From NCBI RefSeq assembly GCF_901709675.1, contig NC_051098.1, forward strand, positions 12,431,918 through 12,495,917: a DNA stretch of 64,000 nt, in the 5' to 3' direction. Below are positions 54,111 to 64,000 of this stretch, piece after piece. A model generated the notes under the pieces. It was not told where the DNA came from. It saw only the letters and a list, made by a program, of their open reading frames with translations, and did not search any database. Every line of letters starts with the position of its first letter. Positions within the stretch are counted from its first letter, which is position 1. This DNA is from Syngnathus acus (lineage: Eukaryota; Chordata; Actinopteri; Syngnathiformes; Syngnathidae). A program made the position numbers and the translations under genes.

Positions 54111-54539
54111 TTATGCATTTTATGTACGTGTCAAGAATGTGTATTTGACTACTTGCTCTTTATTTTGGGGGACACCAACACATATTACACAACGTAAAAC
54201 ACATATACATATTGTAATATAAAGCAGTTAACCAAATGTCAGATTTGTGTTTTCATGCCCAAAAAAATAAAAATAAGGAATAAAATACCAGACAAGTTTT
54301 AACATAAAGTTTATTAAAATAATAATAATAATAAAAGTACATTTCAAACCAGCAATCTAATGTGAAATTGCAGTAGATATAATGGATAACAATATTTAGG
54401 CGTGTATATGCAGTGTTATAAAATCAAGATTACCCAAAGAGAAGCATAATCTCCCCGCTGTTGCATAACGGCGCATCCTTTCATGCAATAAAGTTAGTTT
54501 GTGAGAAAACGAGCACAAACGAAGTGGTGTTTCAGTTTC

Positions 54540-54966
54540 CTTGACAAATCGTTTAACTACATTCTGGCTCAATGAATTGTTCACGCAAGGAGCCGCAACA
54601 CGCTCTCTGAATGATCCGTTGATGCACGGGAAGGCAGTTCACTCGTTGACTCGTCCGCGAACGAGAAAGTCAGGACTCGTTCCCTCACTGATCCGTTTTC
54701 GTGATGAACTGGAAATGCAAATCACTCACTCACGGACTCGTTCACTCACAGATCCGCTCTGTTGGTTAACGGGAAATGCAATACGCGACTCGTTCATGAA
54801 CAGGAAGTTACGTCATTTCCTTCTTCGTTTTGTTTTATGGCGAGGTGGCACGAGCTTCAATGTGCATTACCGACACCTACTGGTTGAAGTCATATGAACT
54901 GAAACTCTCGTTCGCTGAAAAGATTCGTTCTTTTTAACAAATCGTTCACTCACGAGCCAACACTAC
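54540..54966. mobile_element. Probable transposon relic with ACTCGTTCAC-type words
   Basis: Repeated GTTCACTC, GACTCGTTC and CTCACAGATCCG words and an end AAATCGTTCACTCACGAGCC, as seen at the ends of some fish DNA transposons. The other terminus was not located, so family and limits are uncertain. Confidence 0.35.
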
Positions 54967-55189
54967 ATTGTAGCTATTATGCTTCATAATTCGAACGACA
55001 CGTGGGCACCTGACTTATAGAAAGAGGAAGGAGAGATGGGGTAAAAAGCCCCCCCACCCCTCTTTCAATGATGTGTGTCACTGAAGCAGCAAATTAACAC
55101 AAAGAGATGGTGGAACGTCGACAAATCTGAAGGCAAAGATGCGGGCAGAAGATGTTGCGATTCTGCACATTCAAAGCGCCGTTGGTGCC

Positions 55190-55300
55190 GTTAGGGTTTG
55201 GAGTTAGGGGTACGGTTTGGAGTTAGGGTAAGTGTTTGACGTTAGGGTTTGGAGTTAGGGTAAAGGTTTGGCGTTAAGGTTTGGTGCAGGTTTTTAGGTC
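55190..55300 (+). repeat. Telomere-like patch (GTTAGGGTTTGGA units)
   Basis: GTTAGGGTTTGGAGTTAGGG repeats with single-base drift; G-rich on the plus strand. Confidence 0.65.
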
Positions 55301-55654
55301 TCATTGTACGCCCTGAAGGAGGGGAATATTCCCTTTGGCGGGTATTAGCGTGAACTGTTCCCTCCCAAAAACAAGGTTGTCTGTCCACACCTCTGTCGTC
55401 AAGAAGATACAGAAATAATATGATCAGTTTTCCATCTTTCTGTTGCCTTTTGTCATCAGATAAGAATGTAGCTAGCGCAGCTAGCTGGGAGATGTCTAAT
55501 TAATCTTGTATTACACTTGTACCAGCACGCTTCATTAAATAAGGTATTAACAGGATACGCTGAGCGGCGGGGGGGATACGAGATGAGCGGATAAAGCCAA
55601 GCCTTTACTGTTGAAGTGCAAATGCTTCCCGTCGAGTCTGCGTCTGGGTGGGCT

Positions 55655-55880
55655 TACTAACCAGGGTTTAAAGTCAACTTTTCAAATTTTACAAATTCAA
55701 ACCAAGGGTAGGGTTTCAAAGTAGGGTGTCAAGCCGTTGTTAGAGTTTTAGAGTAGGATTTCAGAACACATTTAGGGTTGCTTTTTTTTTTTTTTTTGTC
55801 AAACCTGAGTTTTATGGCCTGGGTTAGGGTCTGAATGTAGCGCTTTAATGAAGGATTAGGGTTTCAAAATTAACAGTTAT
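55655..55880 (+). repeat. Degenerate telomere-like patch
   Basis: Contains GGGTAGGGTTTCAAAG, TTAGAGTTTTAGAG and GGATTAGGGTTTCAAAA. Confidence 0.5.
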
Positions 55881-57979
55881 TTGTACTTTTATAACACAAG
55901 CCAGCTTCTCGAAAGCACTCACAACGGCATGAGGCTAATGAGTGAAGGTGCAATATGCTAATAGATGGGGGGGGGCTTCCGTGCACACACACACTGTCGA
56001 GATACATTAATTGTTGATGCGTGTGAAAAATGAGAGCACAAAAGAGTCATTTCCTCCCTCTCTCAGGATGTTGCTTAATTGCAGCCGATCAAGTGTGTGT
56101 ATGTGTGTGTGGAGGGGGGGGGGGCGTAATTATACAGATGGATTGAAATACACATCAAGATCAGGGAATCATTCCAATTATGCGCAGGTGATTAAAACTT
56201 GGACCTCATGCCGATGCTGCTGCAAGCGGAGGCAAAGATGCGCACAGGATGGCAAGCGGACACTTCATTAGGGACACCCTTGACTTTGCGTTACACTTTC
56301 ACCCTCCAAAGTGAAGGCTTCATCCTGATTGTCCGATGGTCATCTGTATTGATGAATATTTTCACCTGCTGGATGTATAGCAACAAAAAGGTTAATACAA
56401 TATTCAAATGTCATGACATTGTTCTTTCCTGGAGCAGAGGCTGACGAATGTCTTGCCCTTTCCTTGGTCAGTCTATTTGCGGCTTTCTTTTTGTTTTCCC
56501 CCAAAGTAGCAGATGCTGCAAAGTTGAGGCTACGGTCATGTGCAGCCATCCATCTTCATTGGGCTTTGATGGACTTTTAATACCACAAGTGAGAGTCCGC
56601 TGAGTGGCTTCCTCCACCGCCAGGCTTGCAGGTCACTACACCTGCACACTGTCGTTTTGAGGAATCAACTCCAAAGATCTTACTTAAAGCCGCTATAGGT
56701 AGCGAATATTATCTCCGAGAGTAAAACCAAGCTGGCCAAAAAAAAGCAACTCTAACAGACTTTGGAACATAAGGAGATGGATCAGGAGCAAGGCTGGTCT
56801 AGCAGACGGGCTGCACTCGGATGCGCTTGTCCAGTCTAAGCTTGACTGGCATCCTCCATCTGCTGCTCGGGACCATGATGAGAAGTGTCACCAGTGCTTC
56901 CATCACTCGACTACAGTCAGATTTGAGTGGCCAACTTTAGGACAAAAAAAAAAAAAATTATTAATTTGACAACCGATTCATTGCCAATTAATCGATTAAT
57001 TTTGAGACCTCTACTTCATTGGAAACGAACGACACAACTTGACAAAAGTTTTTGCCTTAGACGTAATGCAAGTCAAATATGAGTGACCTTTTAGGCTTGA
57101 AGGTCAAGTCTCCCGACGTGATTGTGTCCAAGTCTGAAATCACAAGAAAGAGTTGTGAGATTATCCGAGCGCATCTGCGACGACATCTTCCGAAGATGAC
57201 AGCGCGCAGATGTTGCCTTAATTATCTCCTCGTTTGAGAAGGATGTTAATGAAGCGGTTTGGGCCGTCACACAGCAGACAAAAATGAGTTTTGGCACCAG
57301 CTGTGACCTTGTTTGGTCTGTCTCGGTTAAATATCCTCAAATCAGGAGGTGACTGAGCATCTTTTGTTCTCCAATCTTCTTCACGTTTGGAGAAAGTCTT
57401 GCTGGATGCTGCAATATTCAATTAAAAAAATGCGGAATATACTTTTGTGCTGGATGGATGTTTTTTTTTTGTTTTTTCTGACAACCCAATTTCTCCAGGA
57501 AGCACAATTAAAAGGTCGGCACAAAAACGTACGGCAGGGGCTGTCATCGAGCTGCACTCCAAACAGCGCTTGCAAAGACCTCACGCCCTTCGCCGCCAAA
57601 ACAAGAGACCAAGTCTGATCCAAAGTCTTGGATCAACTACGGAAGGAAGCTGAAATGATTGCTGCCTAAAAATGATGAGCAAGCCCCTTTGTAGTCAGAC
57701 TCTGCCCCCACAAGCAGGTGAGCTGCTTACCTGCCTCTTGGGGTGGAATCCAAGATGGCGATCCTCACGGCAGTCAACTTGAAACACTGGACCAAAACGT
57801 GATCAGGACCCAGTCTCCAGGTTTGATAGCGTTCCTGGAACTCGAGAGAATTATCTGACAATTGATTAGACATTTTCACTTCCAAATCTCTATTAGATGG
57901 ATTTATGAAAAAAAAAAAAAATTAACATATTTGGGCGGCGACAATACATCAACACACACACATCAGTTAGATTTTTTTT

Positions 57980-59085
57980 CTTTTATTTTTCATCCTTTTT
58001 TTGGTTGCTTTTCTGTTGTTTTTTTTGCATTACGAAACAAATGTTTGCAGATGTCCTATGAATAAACAACAGCACGCTTTGCTCCCTTTAAAAAGACGAC
58101 GGGCAAGGGCCTTCATCGTCTCCGTTTTGTCCACCAAAGAAACTGACCCCCCCCCCCCCCCGACACATACACCTCAAAGTGACTCCTTCGACTTGACATT
58201 CTTTTAAGTGCATTGAGTTGACAAATGTAAGCCTTCTCTCAGTTCCATGTGCAATCGCTGATGTTACGATCAATGCCAAACAAATATCCACATTGCAGCT
58301 GTGATTCACATGAACCGCCCCTACCACCCCAACCCCCGCCCCCCCGTCACTTGAGAACTGGCGTGCCTTCGTAAAACAGCGAACCTTATCAACATCATCA
58401 ACATCTGGACTCTTTTGTCTTTCCTGGCGCGTTCCTGCCCGTTAGACAAAAAGGTTAATAAACAAAATGGTTTCAAATAAAGTTTAGTGATTGTGCTTTT
58501 AAAACCAATGGAAAATAAACAAACAAAGCAAATAACATTGACGGCAACATGAAACATAACAGTGCATTGCAAAAAAAAAAAAAAAATCCCAAAGTGGTAT
58601 TCTTAGGGTTGCTAAATAATATTGCAAATTACAAACATGGAGGGAAATGATAAAATATTTATATTTACTGGCATAATAAAATTAGGATTCGCATTAAAAA
58701 AAAAAAAAAGGGGGAAAATAAATTGAGGTACCACAATGGGATGACATGTCTTCCGTACTGTACGTCCGGATATTTACACACTTAAAGTCCAGCCCTCTCT
58801 GCTTGCATGTGTGCCGACTCGACAAAAAGAAATGCTCGAGCCTTTTTTTTTTTTTAACTTCATTGGAACTCAACATAAATATCCAAGCGGCCCACTTGAA
58901 GGCACCGTTCGTTCATTTCTTTGTCGGCCCGGCTGTGGGATAAATTAGAAGAAAAAAAAAGAAAAAATGACATCGGCACGTAAAGAGAAGGCCGAGATGC
59001 ACGATGTGGCGAAAAATACTGCGATTTAACAGAGGGTGCCCAGGAGATAAAAAAAAAAAAAAAAAAAAAAGAACCATCCTCTTCT
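57980..59085 (-). other. robo1: robo1 3' UTR (inferred extent)
   Basis: AT-rich sequence following the robo1 stop at 59086. A poly(A) signal AATAAA on the minus strand lies at 57987-57982. A miR-218 8-mer at 58498-58491 supports this being transcribed robo1 3' UTR. Confidence 0.5.
58491..58498 (-). promoter_or_regulatory. miR-218 8-mer target site in robo1 3' UTR
   Basis: TTGTGCTT on the plus strand reads AAGCACAA on the robo1 sense strand, the full 8-mer complementary to the miR-218 seed. The known Slit-encoded miR-218 to Robo1 loop supports function. Confidence 0.65.
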
Positions 59086-59100
59086 TCAGCTTTCCACCAT
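59086..59100 (-). CDS. robo1: robo1 last coding segment (MVES-stop)
   Basis: After a strong acceptor, pyrimidine tract then TTCTTGCCCAG, the frame reads Met-Val-Glu-Ser-stop. This restores the ES C-terminus of ROBO1 (NEELEETES in human). The intron removed is 69 bp. Confidence 0.7.
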   Translation of the reverse strand: MVES

Positions 59101-62100
59101 CTGGGCAAGAAGAGCAAAGCAATGACAAAAATGTCATGAATTTTCTGCTGATGGTGCAATATTTGGTACCTCGAGCTCTTCATTTGTTGCTTGGAAAGCC
59201 GCGGCGGTGCTGAGGCTCAGGTCGGCCGGGTTCCTGTGGCCCGCGTCGCCTCTCCGCCGCCCCCCCGAGCCCCTGGAGGACATGGAGCTGGAGGAGCTGG
59301 GCTCTCGCGGGCCGCTCAGCGCGGGAAACTGCGGTCGGCTGTACGGCAGAATGTCCTCGGTACCTGCCGCCCATGAACAGTAGAAAAACTGTAGAAAATC
59401 TCAAAATTGAAATTGGTTTTGATGGACTAATGGGCGTGGCTCTGATGGGCACCAATTTTGGACCGGCCATTTATACCCTGGTTTGAAACCCTAGTTTGAA
59501 ACCCTAACCCTAGTTTGAATCCCTAATTGAAAGTGCCATCGGGTCAACTTCTCTGAGTTCCAACAAATAAGTCGTCATGCAAAACGGTCGACTTACCTGG
59601 TTGTTGGCGCCCCCTGTGGCCGCCTTTGCCCCCCTGGGCTTTTTGTCTCTCCTGGGCCTCCCTGCGTTCCGACGAGCAAGTTCTGGGCTCCGTGCCTTCT
59701 TTGGGTCGGAATCCCACCGCTGCCGTCGGCCCTCTCTTCTCTCCCGATTTGGGGGAGACCAGCCCTCGGCCCTCGGGGCCAACCTTGGAAGGGTGTGCGG
59801 GGGATTTAAGCACCGCTGGCGGGGGAATGGGTGGCGGCGGAAGATCTGTGGGAGAAACACATGGGGTAAAACCGCTTGACAGCTGCACCTTTAATCGGTA
59901 AAGTGAACTTTTTGTGACAAAATATTGGGAAAATGTTGTGGAAGACAAAAAGAGTAGAGCAATAACACGAAGCGGGAGGGGTGCGAGCCGGCGGCGGTAT
60001 TGTACGTTGTTCTCTTCCACGTGGACGGCGCAAACAAAAGCAAAATGAGAAGGGCAAAGGGCGCTTTCATCTATTTCATCCGTCTTGATGGGAGACCATT
60101 CTCAGTCTGGAGCAAATCAAATGATTGAGAATGTGCACGAAGGGATATTGGATCCTGTCACGTCAAAGCCTCCCTCCGTGTGTGCGTGCGTGTTTATATC
60201 TCTATTGTTTTGAATCAATTGAATGTGTCTTATGGGAGGCTATTTGGAGTCTGGAGCAAGAGAAATACAGCAATAGACTGGATGCTATCACTAAAAGCTG
60301 TCATAAAAATGAATTCAAATAAAGAGTCAGGTGTTTGGCCCTTACTCATATAATCCAATTAAATACGGAGGAACCTTCTCTTTCTGAAGCAAATAAAACA
60401 ATTATTGTAATTATTATTGTAAAATCCCCCTACTCCCTTTTAAATTTCATTTCAGCAACTTCAGACCACGCTGCAGCCACAGACAGGTTAGGATAGGCGA
60501 GGTGGGGAGGTGCAGGCAATAACCTCCAAATGAAAAACAATCCATTCAGATCAAATGCAATCAGTAGGATGACTAACGGACAGACGGACGGAGGAGGCTG
60601 TCCTCGCCACTCAAACAAAGGAGGATGCCTTTGCCTTGGAATCGGAGGAGCACGGCAGGAGGAAGCGGAAGCTGATGATGAGGATGGGGGGGTGGAGATT
60701 GAGCCGCTCTGCCGGCTCCCACCGAGCTGGATATTAAATCTCACTGTCAAGTGCTTCCTTCCAACACTCAAGGGCAGCTGACACGAAAGAGGACCGACGG
60801 CAGGACGGACGGCAGGACAGTGGCACGCGTCAAGTGTGCGCCAATACGTTTAATCCACTTCACACAGCAGCAGGCCACTTTAAGAAGGCTTTAACCAGCA
60901 CCGGACGGACACTTTGCATCAACAAAAAGGATGGAGGAAGAAAAAAGAAATAGCTCAAATACGATGTAAACAAGGTCCGATGGGCGTGGCTGGCGATGCC
61001 ATTTATTTTGAATGGGCAACAAATATGAATTCTGCCTAACAGCAAGCAAGGCCAAGTAGAGTGACCAAACGTGGGACATGGCACTATTTTTTAGCTATTA
61101 GCAGCTAGCTAGACCCTCCTGATGAATTAACAAAAAAACATCCAGAATGGACTGAAATTTGAAGCTTGCTGATGCTCAAAATATGGCTTGCAAAAATTAG
61201 AAAAAGAAAAAAAAAATCAATCAAGCGCTGGCTTGTAACTGTGACCTTGTCTTTCCAAAGGTGTAAGGAAGGATGCGCTACCTTCGCTGTAGGCTTCCCG
61301 TCGCTGGTTTCCCAGTGCCGGATGTTGTTTCTGCTTCTTGGGAGGCCTCCTGTGCACCGCCGCCACGCTCACGCTGCTGTCTGTAGACACGGGGCTGCTA
61401 GGGCGGTGGCCCGCTGGATTGATTTGGTATTTCCGCGCTGGGTAAAAGCAAAACGGCAGCAAATCTATCGACGGCGGTAACCACCAAACAGAATTATCTT
61501 TTGAAATTCTGGACAACCCACCCAACAGCGCCGCGCCTTCCTGGCCTTCCGGCAGCCCGGGATGTTTGGCCACCCGCAGGGCCGAGTACTCGGCGGCGGC
61601 CGCCACAGCCTGCGCAAAGTCGGCGTCAGTGAAGAAGGACCCATCGGAGGAGCTGACGGCGCTGGACCTCCCGGAGGAGACATTGTCTTCCTCAGAGGCG
61701 GAGCCCCAGCCGTTGATCATGGAACCCGTCACCGAGCTCTCCAGGTCGCCCATGCTGGACGCCGGCGTCTGCTCGATGCCCCGCAGCAGTAGTCGGCGCG
61801 GGTGCATCTGTGGGTGGTGGGGGTGCGCGTGAGGGTGGGTGTGGTGGTAATGCAACTTGGGCCCCTCGGCGTCCGTGTCCTCGTCTTCCTCGGGGATCCG
61901 CTCGTCGTCCTCCTCCTCCATGCCGTCGGTGTCCAGGGGGCTGGCCATGTAACCGTATGTGCGTGAGGGCGAGAGCGTCCTGGGAGGGGGCGGGGGGCTC
62001 ACGGCGCGGCGCCTGCCAAGACCAGGAGTTTAGGAAACACTTGGGGCGGCAACAATTCCAACATCATCGACTCATGGAGAGCACCTGCGCTCGCGGCTGT

Positions 62101-63867
62101 CGGGCAGCTCCTGCAGCATGGGCGTCATCTCCTCCTGCGGCGAGGGTGTGAGCGTGGCCGTAGACTGGTGGCTGTAGGAGACGGCGGCGGGGGAGGAGGC
62201 CGTGCCGCGGAGCGGAGGGGTGGGCCCCCGCTCCATCTCCAGCTCCTCCTCATCCTCCAGCTCGTCGGGTTGCAGGTACATGTGAGAGGGCGGCACGGAG
62301 CACTGCATGTCTGCCTCGCAGCTGCCAACAACCCAGAGTGAAGTGAAGGCTCATTATTTCCGCATCATTTGCCCGAGACGCCCGTGTTTTTCAACAGCTG
62401 GTAAATATTCATGGCATCCCTCCATCAAGGTTTGACAAACCCCCCTCGGGCACGCACGGCGCACCTTTCTTCCAATGACAGCGAGTAGTCGTTGGCGTTC
62501 CGCGTCGGGGGCGGGTTGGCTGGCGGGGGAGGCAGCAGGTCGCCCCAGTTCATCGTGCTCTGTTTGGGCAGTTTGGGCGTGCGCGTTCCCTTCTTCTGAC
62601 CCTGGCTGCCTGCTCGATAACACAAAAATATTTTATATAAATTTGAGTTGCAAGCGGCTTTCACAATCATTGATAAAAGAGCTCCGCCCACTCAGCTCAT
62701 TGCTCGCAGCAGAGCCCACACTGAAGATGGTAGGCAAAATGGCGTTGATTGAAATGGGATGAGGCAAGGTCTTACCCGAGGTGCTGCCGCTGCTGCCTCG
62801 GTCCGAGCTGTTGTAGGAGCCCCCGGTGTGGCTGTTGTAGGGGATGGTGGCTGGCATCATGGGGGGGTCGCCGCCTCTGTAGCGATCTAATTGGCAAAGG
62901 GGGGGTGGGGGGCATACAGAAATATTTCTTCAATCGTGGCCCTGTGCTCATGACACCTACAGCAAGTTTGAATGCACAAACATACAATTTCAGCATGTTA
63001 GCTGGTGTTAGTTGTGTTAGCAATTGATGCTAGGTGATTTATTTGGACAAGCAAACATACGGAGAGCAAAAGCCCCCAAAGGCCACCATGCAAATGTGCT
63101 CTTTTGCTCAGCGACAAAAGACAATGTTGTCGTTTCCTTTTGGGAAACGCGACACCAAAGATGAGCCTCGGACATGTGTAACAACGCAAGAGATGAGAGA
63201 GTCACGTTGAAAGCCCGTGTAACGGATTGGCGCTCCAAAAATGGCCTGTGGGTGATGTGAGATGTCAAATCCAGGTCCAGAAAGTACAAAAGCTCACCGC
63301 AGCCAACAAGCTCCAGTAGAAGCACATGATCTTCTGGACCTGGAGATGCCATCTCTTTAGGGGTTAGATGAATGTCACACACACGCAGGTACATGCCAGC
63401 TTGCTCGCACACACAGGCTGAAGGAAATGCGAGGTGTGAGGATGAGGCATCGATGGACTTCCACACTGGCGAGATTGAAGAAGGAGGAGGCGGACGGTGG
63501 CGATGAAGGCTTTGAGGGCCAATGAGCTCACCCTTGTTGAGCTTGTTTTGCTCCATGATGCTGTACTGCAGTTCCTGTTTGGGGTGCAGGACACCGCCGG
63601 GGGGTTTCCAGCAGTGTTTGTCGTTCAGCTCGCCCCCGCCGGCGTTGTTGCTCACGATGGACGACTGGATGAGCTGCGTGGTGGCGTACGGCGTGGGCTG
63701 GCCGCCGGCGCCCGCGAAGCGGCCGTCCTTCAGGTTGGGGCTGTTGAAGGTCTTCATCTCGTTGATCTTGTTGGACAGGTCGGCGTCGCCGTACACGCCC
63801 GGCTCGGGCACCAGCAGGCCGCTCTGCTTATTGTCCGTCTGGCCGTTGTAATTGGCGATGCAGTCGG
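59086..63867 (-). CDS. robo1: Roundabout homolog 1, C-terminal cytoplasmic part; 5' exons outside window
   Basis: Slit receptor, paralogue of robo2. Joined exons (63867-63532, 62886-62776, 62609-62465, 62321-62085, 62012-61522, 61437-61282, 59845-59597, 59363-59170, 59100-59086) give a continuous frame. They hold CC0 [16 protein letters not shown]1 [14 protein letters not shown]2 [12 protein letters not shown] and CC3 [16 protein letters not shown], plus [30 protein letters not shown] and [13 protein letters not shown], all characteristic of ROBO1. The C-terminus reads NEELE-MVES, close to the NEELEETES end of human ROBO1. All extracellular and transmembrane exons lie beyond the right edge. 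Phases agree at all junctions; no frameshift was seen. Confidence 0.95.
59170..59363 (-). CDS. robo1: robo1 penultimate exon (EDILPYSRP to NEELE)
   Basis: Encodes [52 protein letters not shown] and ATNEELE. It ends in phase 0 at donor gtacca. Reading on without splicing adds [11 protein letters not shown] before a stop. Confidence 0.88.
59364..59596 (-). other. robo1: robo1 intron with telomere-like patch
   Basis: 233-bp intron. 59475-59530 carries CCCTAACCCTAGTTTGAA on the plus strand, that is, G-rich TTAGGGTT-type words on the robo1 sense strand. Confidence 0.75.
59597..59845 (-). CDS. robo1: robo1 exon (CC3 motif)
   Basis: Encodes [20 protein letters not shown], then charged sequence with [20 protein letters not shown]3 binds srGAP proteins in the family. 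The acceptor is tttctcccacag and the donor gtaagt, phase 1. Confidence 0.93.
59846..61281 (-). other. robo1: robo1 intron
   Basis: 1.4-kb intron between the VSTDSS and CC3 exons; nothing recognised inside. Confidence 0.8.
61282..61437 (-). CDS. robo1: robo1 exon ([11 protein letters not shown])
   Basis: Encodes [20 protein letters not shown] and [20 protein letters not shown]. An 84-bp intron free of stops separates it from the previous exon, so an unspliced frame runs through. The acceptor is tttacccag and the donor gtagcg. Confidence 0.9.
61522..62012 (-). CDS. robo1: robo1 exon (RTYGYM to [10 protein letters not shown])
   Basis: Encodes [20 protein letters not shown], an acidic run, His-rich [20 protein letters not shown], then [38 protein letters not shown] and [19 protein letters not shown]. 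It spans without interruption the point where robo2 has a 2.84-kb intron. The donor is gtgggt, phase 1. Confidence 0.93.
62085..62321 (-). CDS. robo1: robo1 exon ([20 protein letters not shown])
   Basis: Encodes [39 protein letters not shown] and [20 protein letters not shown]. The donor is gtgctc, phase 2. Confidence 0.94.
62465..62609 (-). CDS. robo1: robo1 exon (CC2 motif)
   Basis: Encodes [19 protein letters not shown] and [16 protein letters not shown], the Ena/VASP-binding CC2. The acceptor is atcgagcag and the donor gtgcgc, phase 2. Confidence 0.93.
62776..62886 (-). CDS. robo1: robo1 exon ([20 protein letters not shown])
   Basis: Encodes [18 protein letters not shown] and [17 protein letters not shown]. 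The acceptor is ccaattag and the donor gtaaga, phase 1 at both ends. Confidence 0.93.
62887..63531 (-). other. robo1: robo1 intron
   Basis: Intron between the CC1 exon and the TIPYNSH exon. An open frame runs into it from the exon but shows no family similarity. Confidence 0.8.
63532..63867 (-). CDS. robo1: robo1 exon (CC0 and CC1 motifs)
   Basis: Encodes [54 protein letters not shown] and ILYS-like [12 protein letters not shown]. The acceptor on the minus strand is gtcctccag and the donor gtgagc. It begins with two bases of a split Ala codon, so another exon lies upstream, outside the window. Confidence 0.95.
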
Positions 63868-64000
63868 CTGGAGGACACGGGTGGGGGAGGGGGTGTTACC
63901 AAACGAGGAGGCTCGCTTTCAAAATGTCGGGTGCCCGTCCGACTGGAGAGCGGAAGCCGCCGTTGGACGATGACTGGTCGTTTGTCATTTCAGAAGCGAG
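63868..64000 (-). other. robo1: robo1 intron (partial)
   Basis: Sequence upstream of the first visible robo1 exon, ending in a pyrimidine-rich acceptor; no further exon was recognised before the window edge. Confidence 0.75.

Larger units (their letters stand above)
51241..57980. other. Intergenic region between convergent robo2 and robo1
   Basis: No gene was recognised. It contains the hairpin satellite (51470-54110), a fragment rich in GTTCACTCAC/ACTCGTTC words (about 54540-54966) that looks like a mobile-element relic, and two patches of telomere-like repeats (55190-55300 and 55655-55880). The remaining stretch to 57980 is ordinary AT-rich sequence. Confidence 0.7.

Noticed and set aside
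61217-62002. Single 261-codon robo1 frame
   Set aside because: It reads through an 84-bp intron with good GT-AG sites and matching phases; the spliced form aligns better with ROBO1. Retention is noted as a finding instead.

Overview
The window is vertebrate nuclear DNA, almost certainly from a ray-finned fish with a fairly compact genome. Multi-exon genes with GT-AG introns, vertebrate-type exon phases, several introns of only 62-84 bp and abundant fish-like mobile DNA all point that way. I cannot name the species.

Two genes are present, both members of the Roundabout (Robo) family of Slit receptors used in axon guidance, arranged tail to tail. The plus strand carries robo2 from the second Ig domain to the stop codon (9751-49097) plus its 3' UTR. 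The signal peptide and Ig1 exons lie upstream of the window. The minus strand carries the last part of robo1 (63867 down to 59086), all of it cytoplasmic tail, with the rest beyond the right edge. ROBO2 and ROBO1 are also convergent neighbours in human, at about megabase spacing; here the transcript ends are separated by only about 6-7 kb.

Layout: 1-9750 is robo2 intron with no recognised exon. 9751-18637 encodes Ig2-Ig5, including a 12-nt candidate microexon in the Ig3-Ig4 linker. 18724-24747 encodes three fibronectin III domains. 25449-25637 encodes the transmembrane segment. 25973-49012 encodes the cytoplasmic tail with conserved motifs CC0, CC1, CC2 and CC3. Symmetric phase-1 exons of 12, 27, 123 and 198 nt look like a modular splicing toolkit. 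The reconstructed robo2 reading frame is consistent across all 28 joined coding pieces, or 29 with the 12-nt microexon.

Accessory DNA is the most unusual part. An 8.8-kb block (28681-37515) in a robo2 intron is a telomere-like TTAGGG-containing satellite with higher-order repeats, bracketed by two 542-bp direct copies of one inverted-terminal element. Between the two genes lies a second satellite (51.5-54.1 kb), built from interleaved 157-bp and about 235-bp units, the latter carrying a long hairpin. A TTAA-bounded miniature element of about 50-70 bp occurs four times. Both 3' UTRs contain a perfect 8-mer match to the miR-218 seed site; miR-218 is encoded in Slit genes and is known to repress Robo1/2.
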